Positions 11,981 to 25,372 of a DNA stretch of 64,000 nt are shown piece by piece. The stretch lies in NCBI RefSeq assembly GCF_907165205.1, contig NW_025408037.1, forward strand, positions 1 to 64,000, in the 5' to 3' direction. The notes under the pieces are model-generated. The model had not been told where the DNA came from, made no database searches, and worked only from the letters and a program-made list of their open reading frames with translations. Every line of letters starts with the position of its first letter. Position 1 is the first letter of the stretch. The position numbers and the translations under genes are program-made. Origin of the DNA: Coccinella septempunctata. Taxonomy: Eukaryota; Arthropoda; Insecta; Coleoptera; Coccinellidae.

Positions 11981-12676
11981 GAAAACTTCCTAGGAAGTAG
12001 TATCTCACCTAAGTCAACCCAAATCGACGATAAAAAGCATAGGTCACGCTTCATATAAGAAAGTCGTTCGGACTCTGAAAATTCCACATATAGTAAAATA
12101 TGAGGTTCGGAGACATAATTTTCATTTTTTCAAAAATTAGGGAAGGTATGAACGGGAAACTTCGTAGGAAGCTGTATCTCACCTAATTACACCCAAATCG
12201 ACGATAAAAACCATAGGTCACGCTTCATATAAGAAAGTCGTTCGGACTCTGAAAATTCCACATATAGTAAAATGTGAGGTTCGGAGACATAATTTTCATT
12301 TTTTCAAAAACTAGGGAAGGTATGAACGGAAAACTTCCTAGGAAGTAGTATCTCACCTAAGTCAACCCAAATCGACGATAAAAAGCATAGGTCACGCTTC
12401 ATATAAGAAAGTCGTTCGGACTCTGGAAATTCCACATATAGTAAAATGTGAGGTTCGGAGACATAATTTTCATTTTTTCAAAAATTAGGGAAGATATGAA
12501 CGGGAAACTTCGTAGGAAGTAGTATCTCACCTAATTACACTAAAATCGACGAAAAAAACCATAGGTCACGCTTCATATAAGAAAGTCGTTCGGACTCTGA
12601 AAATTCCACATATAGTAAAATGTGAGGTTCGGAGAAATAATTTTCATTTTTTCAAAAACTAGGGAAGGTATGAACG
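11981..12676 (+). repeat. Last four monomers of a 7-mer (C-B-C-D)
   Basis: C with ATATGAGG (11981), B with AGCTGTATC (12155), C with CTCTGGAAA (12329), D (12503). The first three 7-mer units are replaced by the cassette that ends in E. The join of E to the ATATGAGG C monomer is repeated at 29183. Confidence 0.85.
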
Positions 12677-13373
12677 GAAAACTTCGTAGGAAGTAGTATC
12701 TCACCTAACTCAACCCAAATCGACGATAAAAAGCATAGGTCACGCTTCATATAAGAAAGTCGTTCGGACTCTGAAAATTCCACATATAGTAAAATGTGAG
12801 GTTCGGAGACATAATTTTCTTTTTTTCAAAAATTAGGGAAGATATGAACGGAAAACTTCGTAGGAAGTAGTATCTCACCTAACTCAACCCAAATCGACGA
12901 TAAAAAGCATAGGTCACGCTTCATATAAGAAAGTCGTTCGGACTCTGAAAATTCCACATATAGTAAAATGTGAGGTTCGGAGACATAATTTTCTTATTTT
13001 TCAAAAATTAGGGAAGATATGAACGGGAAACTTCGTAGGAAGTAGTATCTCACCTAACTCAACCCAAATCGACGATAAAAAGCATAGGTCACGCTTCATA
13101 TAAGAAAGTCGTTCGGACTCTGAAAATTCCACATATAGTAAAATGTGAGGTTCGGAGACATAATTTTCATTTTTTCAAAAATTAGGGAAGATATGAACGG
13201 GAAACTTCGTAGGAAGTAGTATCTCACCTAATTACACTAAAATCGACGAAAAAAACCATAGGTCACGCTTCATATAAGAAAGTCGTTCGGACTCTGAAAA
13301 TTCCACATATAGTAAAATGTGAGGTTCGGAGACATAATTTTCATTTTTTCAAAAACTAGGGAAGGTATGAACG
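12677..13373 (+). repeat. 4-mer HOR (697 bp)
   Basis: Canonical A(CT7C)-A(CTTAT5C)-gA-D at 12677, 12851, 13026, 13200. The left edge of the 3830-bp tandem duplication falls at its second monomer. Confidence 0.9.
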
Positions 13374-14591
13374 GAAAACTTCCTAGGAAGTAGTATCTCA
13401 CCTAAGTCAACCCAAATCGACGATAAAAAGCATAGGTCACGCTTCATATAAGAAAGTCGTTCGGACTCTGAAAATTCCACATATAGTAAAATGTGAGGTT
13501 CGGAGACATAATTTTCTTTTTTTCAAAAATTTGGGAAGATATGAATGGAAAACTTCGTAGGAAGTAGTATCTCACCTAACTCAACCCAAATCGACGATAA
13601 AAAGCATAGGTCACGCTTCATATAAGAAAGTCGTTCGGACTCTGAAAATTCCACATATAGTAAAATGTGAGGTTCGGAGACATAATTTTCATTTTTTCAA
13701 AAATTAGGGAAGGTATGAACGGGAAACTTCGTAGGAAGTTGTATCTCACCTAATTACACCCAAATCGACGATAAAAACCATAGGTCACGCTTCATATAAG
13801 AAAGTCGTTCGGACTCTGAAAATTCCACATATAGTAAAATGTGAGGTTCGGAGACATAATTTTCATTTTTTCAAAAACTAGGGAAGGTATGAACGGAAAA
13901 CTTCCTAGGAAGTAGTATCTCACCTAAGTCAACCCAAATCGACGATAAAAAGCATAGGTCACGCTTCATATAAGAAAGTCGTTCGGACTCTGAAAATTCC
14001 ACATATAGTAAAATATGAGGTTCGGAGACATAATTTTCATTTTTTCAAAAATTAGGGAAGGTATGAACGGAAAACTTCGTAGGAAGTAGTATCTCACCTA
14101 ATTACACCCAAATCGACGATAAAAACCATAGGTCACGCTTCATATAAGAAAGTCGTTCGGACTCTGAAAATTCCACATATAGTAAAATGTGAGGTTCGGA
14201 GACATAATTTTCATTTTTTCAAAAACTAGGGAAGGTATGAACGGAAAACTTCCTAGGAAGTAGTATCTCACCTAAGTCAACCCAAATCGACGATAAAAAG
14301 CATAGGTCACGCTTCATATAAGAAAGTCGTTCGGACTCTGGAAATTCCACATATAGTTAAATGTGAGGTTCGGAGACATAATTTTCATTTTTTCAAAAAT
14401 TAGGGAAGATATGAACGGGAAACTTCGTAGGAAGTAGTATCTCACCTAATTACACTAAAATCGACGAAAAAAACCATAGGTCACGCTTCATATAAGAAAG
14501 TCGTTCGGACTCTGAAAATTCCACATATAGTAAAATGTGAGGTTCGGAGACATAATTTTCATTTTTTCAAAAATTAGGGAAGGTATGAACG
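13374..14591 (+). repeat. 7-mer HOR, copy 4
   Basis: Standard order. The monomer after the first C begins from GAATGG. The fifth monomer starts GAAAAC with AGTAGTATC instead of the usual B start. The C at 14244 has TATAGTTAAATG. Confidence 0.88.
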
Positions 14592-15809
14592 GAAAACTTC
14601 CTAGGAAGTAGTATCTCACCTAAGTCAACCCAAATCGACGATAAAAACCATAGGTCACGCTTCATATAAGAAAGTCGTTCGGACTCTGAAAATTCCACAT
14701 ATAGTAAAATGTGAGGTTCGGAGACATAATTTTCTTTTTTTCAAAAATTTGGGAAGATATGAACGGAAAACTTCGTAGGAAGTAGTATCTCACCTAACTC
14801 AACCCAAATCGACGATAAAAAGCATAGGTCACGCTTCATATAAGAAAGTCGTTCGGACTCTGAAAATTCCACATATAGTAAAATGTGAGGTTCGGAGACA
14901 TAATTTTCATTTTTTCAAAAACTAGGGAAGGTATGAACGGGAAACTTCGTAGGAAGTTGTATCTCACCTAATTACACCCAAATCGACGATAAAAACCATA
15001 GGTCACGCTTCATATAAGAAAGTCGTTCGGACTCTGAAAATTCCACATATAGTAAAATGTGAGGTTCGGAGACATAATTTTCATTTTTTCAAAAACTAGG
15101 GAAGGTATGAACGGAAAACTTCCTAGGAAGTAGTATCTCACCTAAGTCAACCCAAATCGACGATAAAAAGCATAGGTCACGCTTCATATAAGAAAGTCGT
15201 TCGGACTCTGAAAATTCCACATATAGTAAAATATGAGGTTCGGAGACATAATTTTCATTTTTTCAAAAATTAGGGAAGGTATGAACGGGAAACTTCGTAG
15301 GAAGTTGTATCTCACCTAATTACACCCAAATCGACGATAAAAACCATAGGTCACGCTTCATATAAGAAAGTCGTTCGGACTCTGAAAATTCCACATATAG
15401 TAAAATGTGAGGTTCGGAGACATAATTTTCATTTTTTCAAAAACTAGGGAAGGTATGAACGGAAAACTTCCTAGGAAGTAGTATCTCACCTAAGTCAACC
15501 CAAATCGACGATAAAAAGCATAGGTCACGCTTCATATAAGAAAGTCGTTCGGACTCTGGAAATTCCACATATAGTAAAATGTGAGGTTCGGAGACATAAT
15601 TTTCATTTTTTCAAAAATTAGGGAAGATATGAACGGGAAACTTCGTAGGAAGTAGTATCTCACCTAATTACACTAAAATCGACGAAAAAAACCATAGGTC
15701 ACGCTTCATATAAGAAAGTCGTTCGGACTCTGAAAATTCCACATATAGTAAAATGTGAGGTTCGGAGACATAATTTTCATTTTTTCAAAAACTAGGGAAG
15801 GTATGAACG
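14592..15809 (+). repeat. 7-mer HOR, copy 5
   Basis: Standard order. The first C has AAAAACCAT in place of AAAAAGCAT, a patch typical of B monomers and consistent with conversion. Confidence 0.88.
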
Positions 15810-16506
15810 GAAAACTTCGTAGGAAGTAGTATCTCACCTAACTCAACCCAAATCGACGATAAAAAGCATAGGTCACGCTTCATATAAGAAAGTCGTTCGG
15901 ACTCTGAAAATTCCACATATAGTAAAATGTGAGGTTCGGAGACATAATTTTCATTTTTTCAAAAACTAGGGAAGATATGAACGGAAAACTTCGTAGGAAG
16001 TAGTATCTCACCTAACTCAACCCAAATCGACGATAAAAAGCATAGGTCACGCTTCATATAAGAAAGTCGTTCGGACTCTGAAAATTCCACATATAGTAAA
16101 ATGTGAGGTTCGGAGACATAATTTTCATTTTTTCAAAAATTAGGGAAGGTATGAACGGGAAACTTCTTAGGAAGTTGTATCTCACCTAATTACACCCAAA
16201 TCGACGATAAAAACCATAGGTCACGCTTCATATAAGAAAGTCGTTCGGACTCTGAAAATTCCACATATAGTAAAATGTGAGGTTCGGAGACATAATTTTC
16301 TTATTTTTCAAAAACTAGGGAAGGTATGAACGGAAAACTTCGTAGGAAGTAGTATCTCACCTAAGTCAACCCAAATCGACGATAAAAAGCATAGGTCATG
16401 CTTCATATAAGAAAGTCGTTCGGACTCTGAAAATTCCACATATAGTAAAATGTGAGGTTCGGAGACATAATTTTCTTTTTTTCAAAAATTTGGGAAGATA
16501 TGAACG
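15810..16506 (+). repeat. Four monomers A-A-B-A(gtca), 697 bp but not the canonical 4-mer
   Basis: Starts: 15810 A, 15984 A, 16158 B (175 bp, CTTCTTAGG), 16333 A(gtca) with GGTCATGC. The length equals that of the 4-mer HOR but the types differ. Homologous to 1741..2437 and 19640..20336. Confidence 0.85.
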
Positions 16507-17203
16507 GAAAACTTCGTAGGAAGTAGTATCTCACCTAACTCAACCCAAATCGACGATAAAAAGCATAGGTCACGCTTCATATAAGAAAGTCGTTCGGACT
16601 CTGAAAATTCCACATATAGTAAAATGTGAGGTTCGGAGACATAATTTTCATTTTTTCAAAAACTAGGGAAGATATGAACGGAAAACTTCGTAGGAAGTAG
16701 TATCTCACCTAACTCAACCCAAATCGACGATAAAAAGCATAGGTCACGCTTCATATAAGAAAGTCGTTCGGACTCTGAAAATTCCACATATAGTAAAATG
16801 TGAGGTTCGGAGACATAATTTTCTTATTTTTCAAAAATTAGGGAAGATATGAACGGGAAACTTCGTAGGAAGTAGTATCTCACCTAACTCAACCCAAATC
16901 GACGATAAAAAGCATAGGTCACGCTTCATATAAGAAAGTCGTTCGGACTCTGAAAATTCCACATATAGTAAAATGTGAGGTTCGGAGACATAATTTTCAT
17001 TTTTTCAAAAATTAGGGAAGATATGAACGGGAAACTTCGTAGGAAGTAGTATCTCACCTAATTACACTAAAATCGACGAAAAAAACCATAGGTCACGCTT
17101 CATATAAGAAAGTCGTTCGGACTCTGAAAATTCCACATATAGTAAAATGTGAGGTTCGGAGACATAATTTTCATTTTTTCAAAAACTAGGGAAGGTATGA
17201 ACG
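16507..17203 (+). repeat. 4-mer HOR variant (697 bp)
   Basis: A with CAT6C and ACTAGGG (16507), A with CTTAT5C (16681), gA (16856), D (17030). The first monomer tail differs from the canonical CT7C form, marking the junction between super-repeat copies. Confidence 0.85.
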
Positions 17204-18421
17204 GAAAACTTCCTAGGAAGTAGTATCTCACCTAAGTCAACCCAAATCGACGATAAAAAGCATAGGTCACGCTTCATATAAGAAAGTCGTTCGGACTCTG
17301 AAAATTCCACATATAGTAAAATGTGAGGTTCGGAGACATAATTTTCTTTTTTTCAAAAATTTGGGAAGATATGAATGGAAAACTTCGTAGGAAGTAGTAT
17401 CTCACCTAACTCAACCCAAATCGACGATAAAAAGCATAGGTCACGCTTCATATAAGAAAGTCGTTCGGACTCTGAAAATTCCACATATAGTAAAATGTGA
17501 GGTTCGGAGACATAATTTTCATTTTTTCAAAAATTAGGGAAGGTATGAACGGGAAACTTCGTAGGAAGTTGTATCTCACCTAATTACACCCAAATCGACG
17601 ATAAAAACCATAGGTCACGCTTCATATAAGAAAGTCGTTCGGACTCTGAAAATTCCACATATAGTAAAATGTGAGGTTCGGAGACATAATTTTCATTTTT
17701 TCAAAAACTAGGGAAGGTATGAACGGAAAACTTCCTAGGAAGTAGTATCTCACCTAACTCAACCCAAATCGACGATAAAAAGCATAGGTCACGCTTCATA
17801 TAAGAAAGTCGTTCGGACTCTGAAAATTCCACATATAGTAAAATATGAGGTTCGGAGACATAATTTTCTTTTTTTCAAAAATTAGGGAAGGTATGAACGG
17901 GAAACTTCGTAGGAAGTTGTATCTCACCTAATTACACCCAAATCGACGATAAAAACCATAGGTCACGCTTCATATAAGAAAGTCGTTCGGACTCTGAAAA
18001 TTCCACATATAGTAAAATGTGAGGTTCGGAGACATAATTTTCATTTTTTCAAAAACTAGGGAAGGTATGAACGGGAAACTTCCTACGAAGTAGTATCTCA
18101 CCTAAGTCAACCCAAATCGACGATAAAAAGCATAGGTCACGCTTCATATAAGAAAGTCGTTCGGACTCTGGAAATTCCACATATAGTTAAATGTGAGGTT
18201 CGGAGACATAATTTTCATTTTTTCAAAAATTAGGGAAGATATGAACGGGAAACTTCGTAGGAAGTAGTATCTCACCTAATTACACTAAAATCGACGAAAA
18301 AAACCATAGGTCACGCTTCATATAAGAAAGTCGTTCGGACTCTGAAAATTCCACATATAGTAAAATGTGAGGTTCGGAGACATAATTTTCATTTTTTCAA
18401 AAACTAGGGAAGGTATGAACG
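17204..18421 (+). repeat. 7-mer HOR, copy 6
   Basis: Standard order with private changes: the ATATGAGG C monomer has CTAACTCAACCC and a CT7C tail, and the CTCTGG C monomer starts GGAAACTTCCTACG. Confidence 0.87.
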
Positions 18422-19639
18422 GAAAACTTCCTAGGAAGTAGTATCTCACCTAAGTCAACCCAAATCGACGATAAAAAGCATAGGTCACGCTTCATATAAG
18501 AAAGTCGTTCGGACTCTGAAAATTCCACATATAGTAAAATGTGAGGTTCGGAGACATAATTTTCTTTTTTTCAAAAATTTGGGAAGATATGAACGGAAAA
18601 CTTCGTAGGAAGTAGTATCTCACCTAACTCAACCCAAATCGACGATAAAAAGCATAGGTCACGCTTCATATAAGAAAGTCGTTCGGACTCTGAAAATTCC
18701 ACATATAGTAAAATGTGAGGTTCGGAGACATAATTTTCATTTTTTCAAAAATTAGGGAAGGTATGAACGGGAAACTTCGTAGGAAGTGGTATCTCACCTA
18801 ATTACACCCAAATCGACGATAAAAACCATAGGTCACGCTTCATATAAGAAAGTCGTTCGGACTCTGAAAATTCCACATATAGTAAAATGTGAGGTTCGGA
18901 GACATAATTTTCATTTTTTCAAAAACTAGGGAAGGTATGAACGGAAAACTTCCTAGGAAGTAGTATCTCACCTAAGTCAACCCAAATCGACGATAAAAAG
19001 CATAGGTCACGCTTCATATAAGAAAGTCGTTCGGACTCTGAAAATTCCACATATAGTAAAATATGAGGTTCGGAGACATAATTTTCATTTTTTCAAAAAT
19101 TAGGGAAGATATGAACGGGAAACTTCGTAGGAAGTAGTATCTCACCTAATTACACCCAAATCGACGATAAAAACCATAGGTCACGCTTCATATAAGAAAG
19201 TCGTTCGGACTCTGAAAATTCCACATATAGTAAAATGTGAGGTTCGGAGACATAATTTTCATTTTTTCAAAAACTAGGGAAGGTATGAACGGAAAACTTC
19301 CTAGGAAGTAGTATCTCACCTAAGTCAACCCAAATCGACGATAAAAAGCATAGGTCACGCTTCATATAAGAAAGTCGTTCGGACTCTGGAAATTCCACAT
19401 ATAGTAAAATGTGAGGTTCGGAGACATAATTTTCATTTTTTCAAAAATTAGGGAAGATATGAACGGGAAACTTCGTAGGAAGTAATATCTCACCTAATTA
19501 CACTAAAATCGACGAAAAAAACCATAGGTCACGCTTCATATAAGAAAGTCGTTCGGACTCTGAAAATTCCACATATAGTAAAATGTGAGGTTCGGAGACA
19601 TAATTTTCATTTTTTCAAAAACTAGGGAAGGTATGAACG
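18422..19639 (+). repeat. 7-mer HOR, copy 7
   Basis: Standard order. B at 18770 has AGTGGTATC; the fifth monomer (19118) has AGTAGTATC; D at 19466 has AGTAATATC. Pairs with 523..1740 at offset 17899, and its first base is where that long duplication starts. Confidence 0.9.
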
Positions 19640-20336
19640 GAAAACTTCGTAGGAAGTAGTATCTCACCTAACTCAACCCAAATCGACGATAAAAACCATA
19701 GGTCACGCTTCATATAAGAAAGTCGTTCGGACTCTGAAAATTCCACATATAGTAAAATGTGAGGTTCGGAGACATAATTTTCATTTTTTCAAAAACTAGG
19801 GAAGATATGAACGGAAAACTTCGTAGGAAGTAGTATCTCACCTAACTCAACCCAAATCGACGATAAAAAGCATAGGTCACGCTTCATATAAGAAAGTCGT
19901 TCGGACTCTGAAAATTCCACATATAGTAAAATGTGAGGTTCGGAGACATAATTTTCATTTTTTCAAAAATTAGGGAAGGTATGAACGGGAAACTTCTTAG
20001 GAAGTTGTATCTCACCTAATTACACCCAAATCGACGATAAAAACCATAGGTCACGCTTCATATAAGAAAGTCGTTCGGACTCTGAAAATTCCACATATAG
20101 TAAAATGTGAGGTTCGGAGACATAATTTTCTTATTTTTCAAAAACTAGGGAAGGTATGAACGGAAAACTTCGTAGGAAGTAGTATCTCACCTAAGTCAAC
20201 CCAAATCGACGATAAAAAGCATAGGTCATGCTTCATATAAGAAAGTCGTTCGGACTCTGAAAATTCCACATATAGTAAAATGTGAGGTTCGGAGACATAA
20301 TTTTCTTTTTTTCAAAAATTTGGGAAGATATGAACG
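19640..20336 (+). repeat. Four monomers A-A-B-A(gtca)
   Basis: Starts 19640 (with AAAAACCAT), 19814, 19988 (CTTCTTAGG, 175 bp), 20163 (GGTCATGC). Third member of the family with 1741 and 15810. Confidence 0.85.
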
Positions 20337-20859
20337 GAAAACTTCGTAGGAAGTAGTATCTCACCTAACTCAACCCAAATCGACGATAAAAAGCATAGGT
20401 CACGCTTCATATAAGAAAGTCGTTCGGACTCTGAAAATTCCACATATAGTAAAATGTGAGGTTCGGAGACATAATTTTCATTTTTTCAAAAACTAGGGAA
20501 GATATGAACGGAAAACTTCGTAGGAAGTAGTATCTCACCTAACTCAACCCAAATCGACGATAAAAAGCATAGGTCACGCTTCATATAAGAAAGTCGTTCG
20601 GACTCTGAAAATTCCACATATAGTAAAATGTGAGGTTCGGAGACATAATTTTCATTTTTTCAAAAATTAGGGAAGGTATGAACGGGAAACTTCGTAGGAA
20701 GTTGTATCTCACCTAACTCAACCCAAATCGACGATAAAAAGCATAGGTCACGCTTCATATAAGAAAGTCGTTCGGACTCTGAAAATTCCACATATAGTAA
20801 AATGTGAGGTTCGGAGACATAATTTTCTTTTTTTTCAAAAATTAGGGAAGATATGAACG
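20337..20859 (+). repeat. Three monomers A-A-B-like; last has a T8 tract
   Basis: Starts 20337, 20511, 20685. The last is 175 bp because of a CT8C tail, the only T8 in the window; its homologue at 2786 has CTTAT5C. The extra base opens a 75-codon minus-strand frame (20660..20887), which I consider non-coding. Confidence 0.85.
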
Positions 20860-21731
20860 GGAAACTTCGTAGGATGTTGTATCTCACCTAACTCAACCCA
20901 AATCGACGATAAAAAGCATAGGTCACGCATCATATAAGAAAGTCGTTCGGACTCTGAAAATTCCACATATAGTAAAATGTGAGGTTCGGAGACATAATTT
21001 TCATTTTTTCAAAAACTAGGGAAGGTATGAACGGAAAACTTCGTAGGAAGTAGTATCTCACCTAATTCAACCCAAATCGACGATAAAAACCATAGGTCAC
21101 GCTTCATATAAGAAAGTCGTTCGGACTCTGAAAATTCCACATATAGTAAAATGTGAGGTTCGGAGACATAATTTTCTTATTTTTCAAAAATTAGGGAAGA
21201 TATGAACGGGAAACTTCGTAGGATGTTGTATCTCACCTAACTCAACCCAAATCGACGATAAAAAGCATAGGTCACGCATCATATAAGAAAGTCGTTCGGA
21301 CTCTGAAAATTCCACATATAGTAAAATGTGAGGTTCGGAGACATAATTTTCATTTTTTCAAAAACTAGGGAAGGTATGAACGGAAAACTTCGTAGGAAGT
21401 AGTATCTCACCTAATTCAACCCAAATCGACGATAAAAACCATAGGTCACGCTTCATATAAGAAAGTCGTTCGGATTCTGAAAATTCCACATATAGTAAAA
21501 TGTGAGGTTCGGAGACATAATTTTCTTATTTTTCAAAAATTAGGGAAGATATGAACGGGAAACTTCGTAGGATGTTGTATCTCACCTAACTCAACCCAAA
21601 TCGACGATAAAAAGCATAGGTCACGCTTCATATAAGAAAGTCGTTCGGACTCTGAAAATTCCACATATAGTAAAATGTGAGGTTCGGAGACATAATTTTC
21701 TTTTTTTCAAAAACTAGGCAAGGTATGAACG
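20860..21731 (+). repeat. Dimeric F HOR, second block
   Basis: F monomers at 20860, 21209 and 21558 alternate with 175-mers at 21034 and 21383. GCATCAT and GGATTCTG sit at the same relative places as in 2961..3832. The last F ends ACTAGGCAAGG, a private change. Confidence 0.88.
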
Positions 21732-22775
21732 GAAAACTTCCTAGGAAGTAGTATCTCACCTAAGTCAACCCAAATCGACGATAAAAAGCATAGGTCACGC
21801 TTCATATAAGAAAGTCGTTCGGACTCTGGAAATTCCACATATAGTAAAATGTGAGGTTCGGAGACATAATTTTCATTTTTTCAAAAATTAGGGAAGATAT
21901 GAACGGGAAACTTCGTAGGAAGTAGTATCTCACCTAATTACACTAAAATCGACGAAAAAAACCATAGGTCACGCTTCATATAAGAAAGTCGTTCGGACTC
22001 TGAAAATTCCACATATAGTAAAATGTGAGGTTCGGAGACATAATTTTCATTTTTTCAAAAACTAGGGAAGGTATGAACGGAAAACTTCCTAGGAAGTAGT
22101 ATCTCACCTAAGTCAACCCAAATCGACGATAAAAAGCATAGGTCACGCTTCATATAAGAAAGTCGTTCGGACTCTGAAAATTCCACATATAGTAAAATGT
22201 GAGGTTCGGAGACATAATTTTCTTTTTTTCAAAAATTTGGGAAGATATGAACGGAAAACTTCGTAGGAAGTAGTATCTCACCTAACTCAACCCAAATCGA
22301 CGATAAAAAGCATAGGTCACGCTTCATATAAGAAAGTCGTTCGGACTCTGAAAATTCCACATATAGTAAAATGTGAGGTTCGGAGACATAATTTTCATTT
22401 TTTCAAAAATTAGGGAAGGTATGAACGGGAAACTTCGTAGGAAGTTGTATCTCACCTAATTACACCCAAATCGACGATAAAAACCATAGGTCACGCTTCA
22501 TATAAGAAAGTCGTTCGGACTCTGAAAATTCCACATATAGTAAAATGTGAGGTTCGGAGACATAATTTTCATTTTTTCAAATACTAGGGAAGATATGAAC
22601 GGAAAACTTCGTAGGAAGTTGTATCTCACCTAATTACACCCAAATCGACGATAAAAACCATAGGTCACGCTTCATATAAGAAAGTCGTTCGGACTCTGAA
22701 AATTCCACATATAGTAAAATGTGAGGTTCGGAGACATAATTTTCATTTTTTCAAAAACTAGGGAAGGTATGAATG
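21732..22775 (+). repeat. Six monomers C-D-C-A-B-B
   Basis: Copy of 3833..4876. Private change CAAATACTAGGG near 22579. Followed by GAATGG and the CATGATTTT E monomer, as in the left copy. Confidence 0.83.
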
Positions 22776-22935
22776 GAAAACTTCCTAGGAAGTAGTATCT
22801 CACCTAAGTCAACCCAAATCGACGATAAAAAGCATAGGTCACGCTTCATATAAGAAAGTCGTTCGGACTCTGAAAATTCCACATATAGTAAAACATGATT
22901 TTCTTATTTTTCAAAAACTAGGGAAGGTATGAACG
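22776..22935 (+). repeat. E monomer (160 bp), CATGATTTT subtype
   Basis: Identical junction to the E monomer at 4877, exactly 17899 bp downstream. C-type 5' half. Confidence 0.92.
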
Positions 22936-23631
22936 GAAAACTTCGTAGGAAGTAGTATCTCACCTAACTCAACCCAAATCGACGATAAAAAGCATAGGTC
23001 ACGCTTCATATAAGAAAGTCGTTCGGACTCTGAAAATTCCACATATAGTAAAATGTGAGGTTCGGAGACATAATTTTCATTTTTTCAAAAACTAGGGAAG
23101 ATATGAACGGAAAACTTCGTAGGAAGTAGTATCTCACCTAACTCAACCCAAATCGACGATAAAAAGCATAGGTCACGCTTCATATAAGAAAGTCGTTCGG
23201 ACTCTGAAAATTCCACATATAGTAAAATGTGAGGTTCGGAGACATAATTTTCATTTTTTCAAAAATTAGGGAAGGTATGAACGGGAAACTTCGTAGGAAG
23301 TTGTATCTCACCTAATTACACCCAAATCGACGATAAAAACCATAGGTCACGCTTCATATAAGAAAGTCGTTCGGACTCTGAAAATTCCACATATAGTAAA
23401 ATGTGAGGTTCGGAGACATAATTTTCATTTTTTCAAAAACTAGGGAAGGTATGAACGGAAAACTTCGTAGGAAGTAGTATCTCACCTAACTCAACCCAAA
23501 TCGACGATAAAAAGCATAGGTCACGCTTCGTATAAGAAAGTCGTTCGGACTCTGAAAATTCCACATATAGTAAAATGTGAGGTTCGGAGACATAATTTTC
23601 ATTTTTTCAAAAACTAGGGAAGGTATGAACG
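22936..23631 (+). repeat. Four monomers A-A-B-A
   Basis: Copy of 5037..5732, including CTTCGTATAAG near 23530. Confidence 0.83.
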
Positions 23632-24675
23632 GAAAACTTCCTAGGAAGTAGTATCTCACCTAAGTCAACCCAAATCGACGATAAAAAGCATAGGTCACGC
23701 TTCATATAAGAAAGTCGTTCGGACTCTGAAAATTCCACATATAGTAAAATGTGAGGTTCGGAGACATAATTTTCTTTTTTTCAAAAATTTGGGAAGGTAT
23801 GAACGGGAAACTTCGTAGGATGTTGTATCTCACCTAATTACACCCAAATCGACGATAAAAACCATAGGTCACGCTTCATATAAGAAAGTCGTTCGGACTC
23901 TGAAAATTCCACATATAGTAAAATGTGAGGTTCGGAGACATAATTTTCATTTTTTCAAAAACTAGGGAAGGTATGAACAGAAAACTTCCTAGGAAGTAGT
24001 ATCTCACCTAAGTCAACCCAAATCGACGATAAAAAGCATAGGTCACGCTTCATATAAGAAAGTCGTTCGGACTCTGAAAATTCCACATATAGTAAAATAT
24101 GAGGTTCGGAGACATAATTTTCATTTTTTCAAAAATTAGGGAAGGTATGAACGGGAAACTTCGTAGGAAGTTGTATCTCACCTAATTACACCCAAATCGA
24201 CGATAAAAACCATAGGTCACGCTTCATATAAGAAAGTCGTTCGGACTCTGAAAATTCCACATATAGTAAAATGTGAGGTTCGGAGACATAATTTTCATTT
24301 TTTCAAAAACTAGGGAAGGTATGAACGGAAAACTTCCTAGGAAGTAGTATCTCACCTAAGTCAACCCAAATCGACGATAAAAAGCATAGGTCACGCTTCA
24401 TATAAGAAAGTCGTTCGGACTCTGAAAATTCCACATATAGTAAAATGTGAGGTTCGGAGACATAATTTTCATTTTTTCAAAAATTAGGGAAGATATGAAC
24501 GGGAAACTTCGTAGGAAGTAGTATCTCACCTAATTACACTAAAATCGACGAAAAAAACCATAGGTCACGCTTCATATAAGAAAGTCGTTCGGACTCTGAA
24601 AATTCCACATATAGTAAAATGTGAGGTTCGGAGACATAATTTTCATTTTTTCAAAAACTAGGGAAGGTATGAACG
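23632..24675 (+). repeat. 7-mer HOR lacking its second monomer (6-mer)
   Basis: Copy of 5733..6776. The B at 23806 has GGATGTTG, an F-type patch. The last C has CTCTGAAA instead of CTCTGGAAA. A GAACAG change lies near 23979. Confidence 0.84.
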
Positions 24676-25372
24676 GAAAACTTCCTACGAAGTAGTATCT
24701 CACCTAAGTCAACCCAAATCGACGATAAAAAGCATAGGTCACGCTTCATATAAGAAAGTCGTTCGGACTCTGAAAATTCCACATATAGTAAAATGTGAGG
24801 TTCGGAGACATAATTTTCTTTTTTTCAAAAATTTGGGAAGATATGAACGGAAAACATCGTAGGAAGTAGTATCTCACCTAACTCAACCCAAATCGACGAT
24901 AAAAAGCATAGGTCACGCTTCATATAAGAAAGTCGTTCGGACTCTGAAAATTCCACATATAGTAAAATGTGAGGTTCGGAGACATAATTTTCTTATTTTT
25001 CAAAAATTAGGGAAGATATGAACGGGAAACTTCGTAGGAAGTAGTATCTCACCTAACTCAACCCAAATCGACGATAAAAACCATAGGTCACGCTTCATAT
25101 AAGAAAGTCGTTCGGACTCTGAAAATTCCACATATAGTAAAATGTGAGGTTCGGAGACATAATTTTCATTTTTTCAAAAATTAGGGAAGATATGAACGGG
25201 AAACTTCGTAGGAAGTAGTATCTCACCTAATTACACTAAAATCGACGAAAAAAACCATAGGTCACGCTTCATATAAGAAAGTCGTTCGGACTCTGAAAAT
25301 TCCACATATAGTAAAATGTGAGGTTCGGAGACATAATTTTCATTTTTTCAAAAACTAGGGAAGATATGAACG
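24676..25372 (+). repeat. 4-mer HOR variant (697 bp)
   Basis: C with CTTCCTACG (24676), A with ACATCG (24850), gA with AAAAACCAT (25025), D (25199). Matches 6777..7473 with a few private changes. Confidence 0.84.

Larger units (their letters stand above)
12851..16680 (+). repeat. 3830-bp super-repeat, copy 1
   Basis: Content: the last three monomers of a 4-mer, two 7-mers, A, A, B (175 bp), A(gtca) with GGTCATGC, and A. Private markers recur exactly 3830 bp later: GAATGG near 13546, TATAGTTAAATG near 14354, CTTCTTAGG in the B at 16158, and GGTCATGC near 16397. Adjacent to copy 2 without spacer. Confidence 0.88.
16681..20510 (+). repeat. 3830-bp super-repeat, copy 2
   Basis: Same 22-monomer order as copy 1, with shared private markers at +3830: GAATGG near 17376, TATAGTTAAATG near 18184, CTTCTTAGG in the B at 19988, GGTCATGC near 20227. 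The match ends at 20511, where the monomer has CAT6C/GAAGGT instead of CTTAT5C/GAAGAT. Confidence 0.88.
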
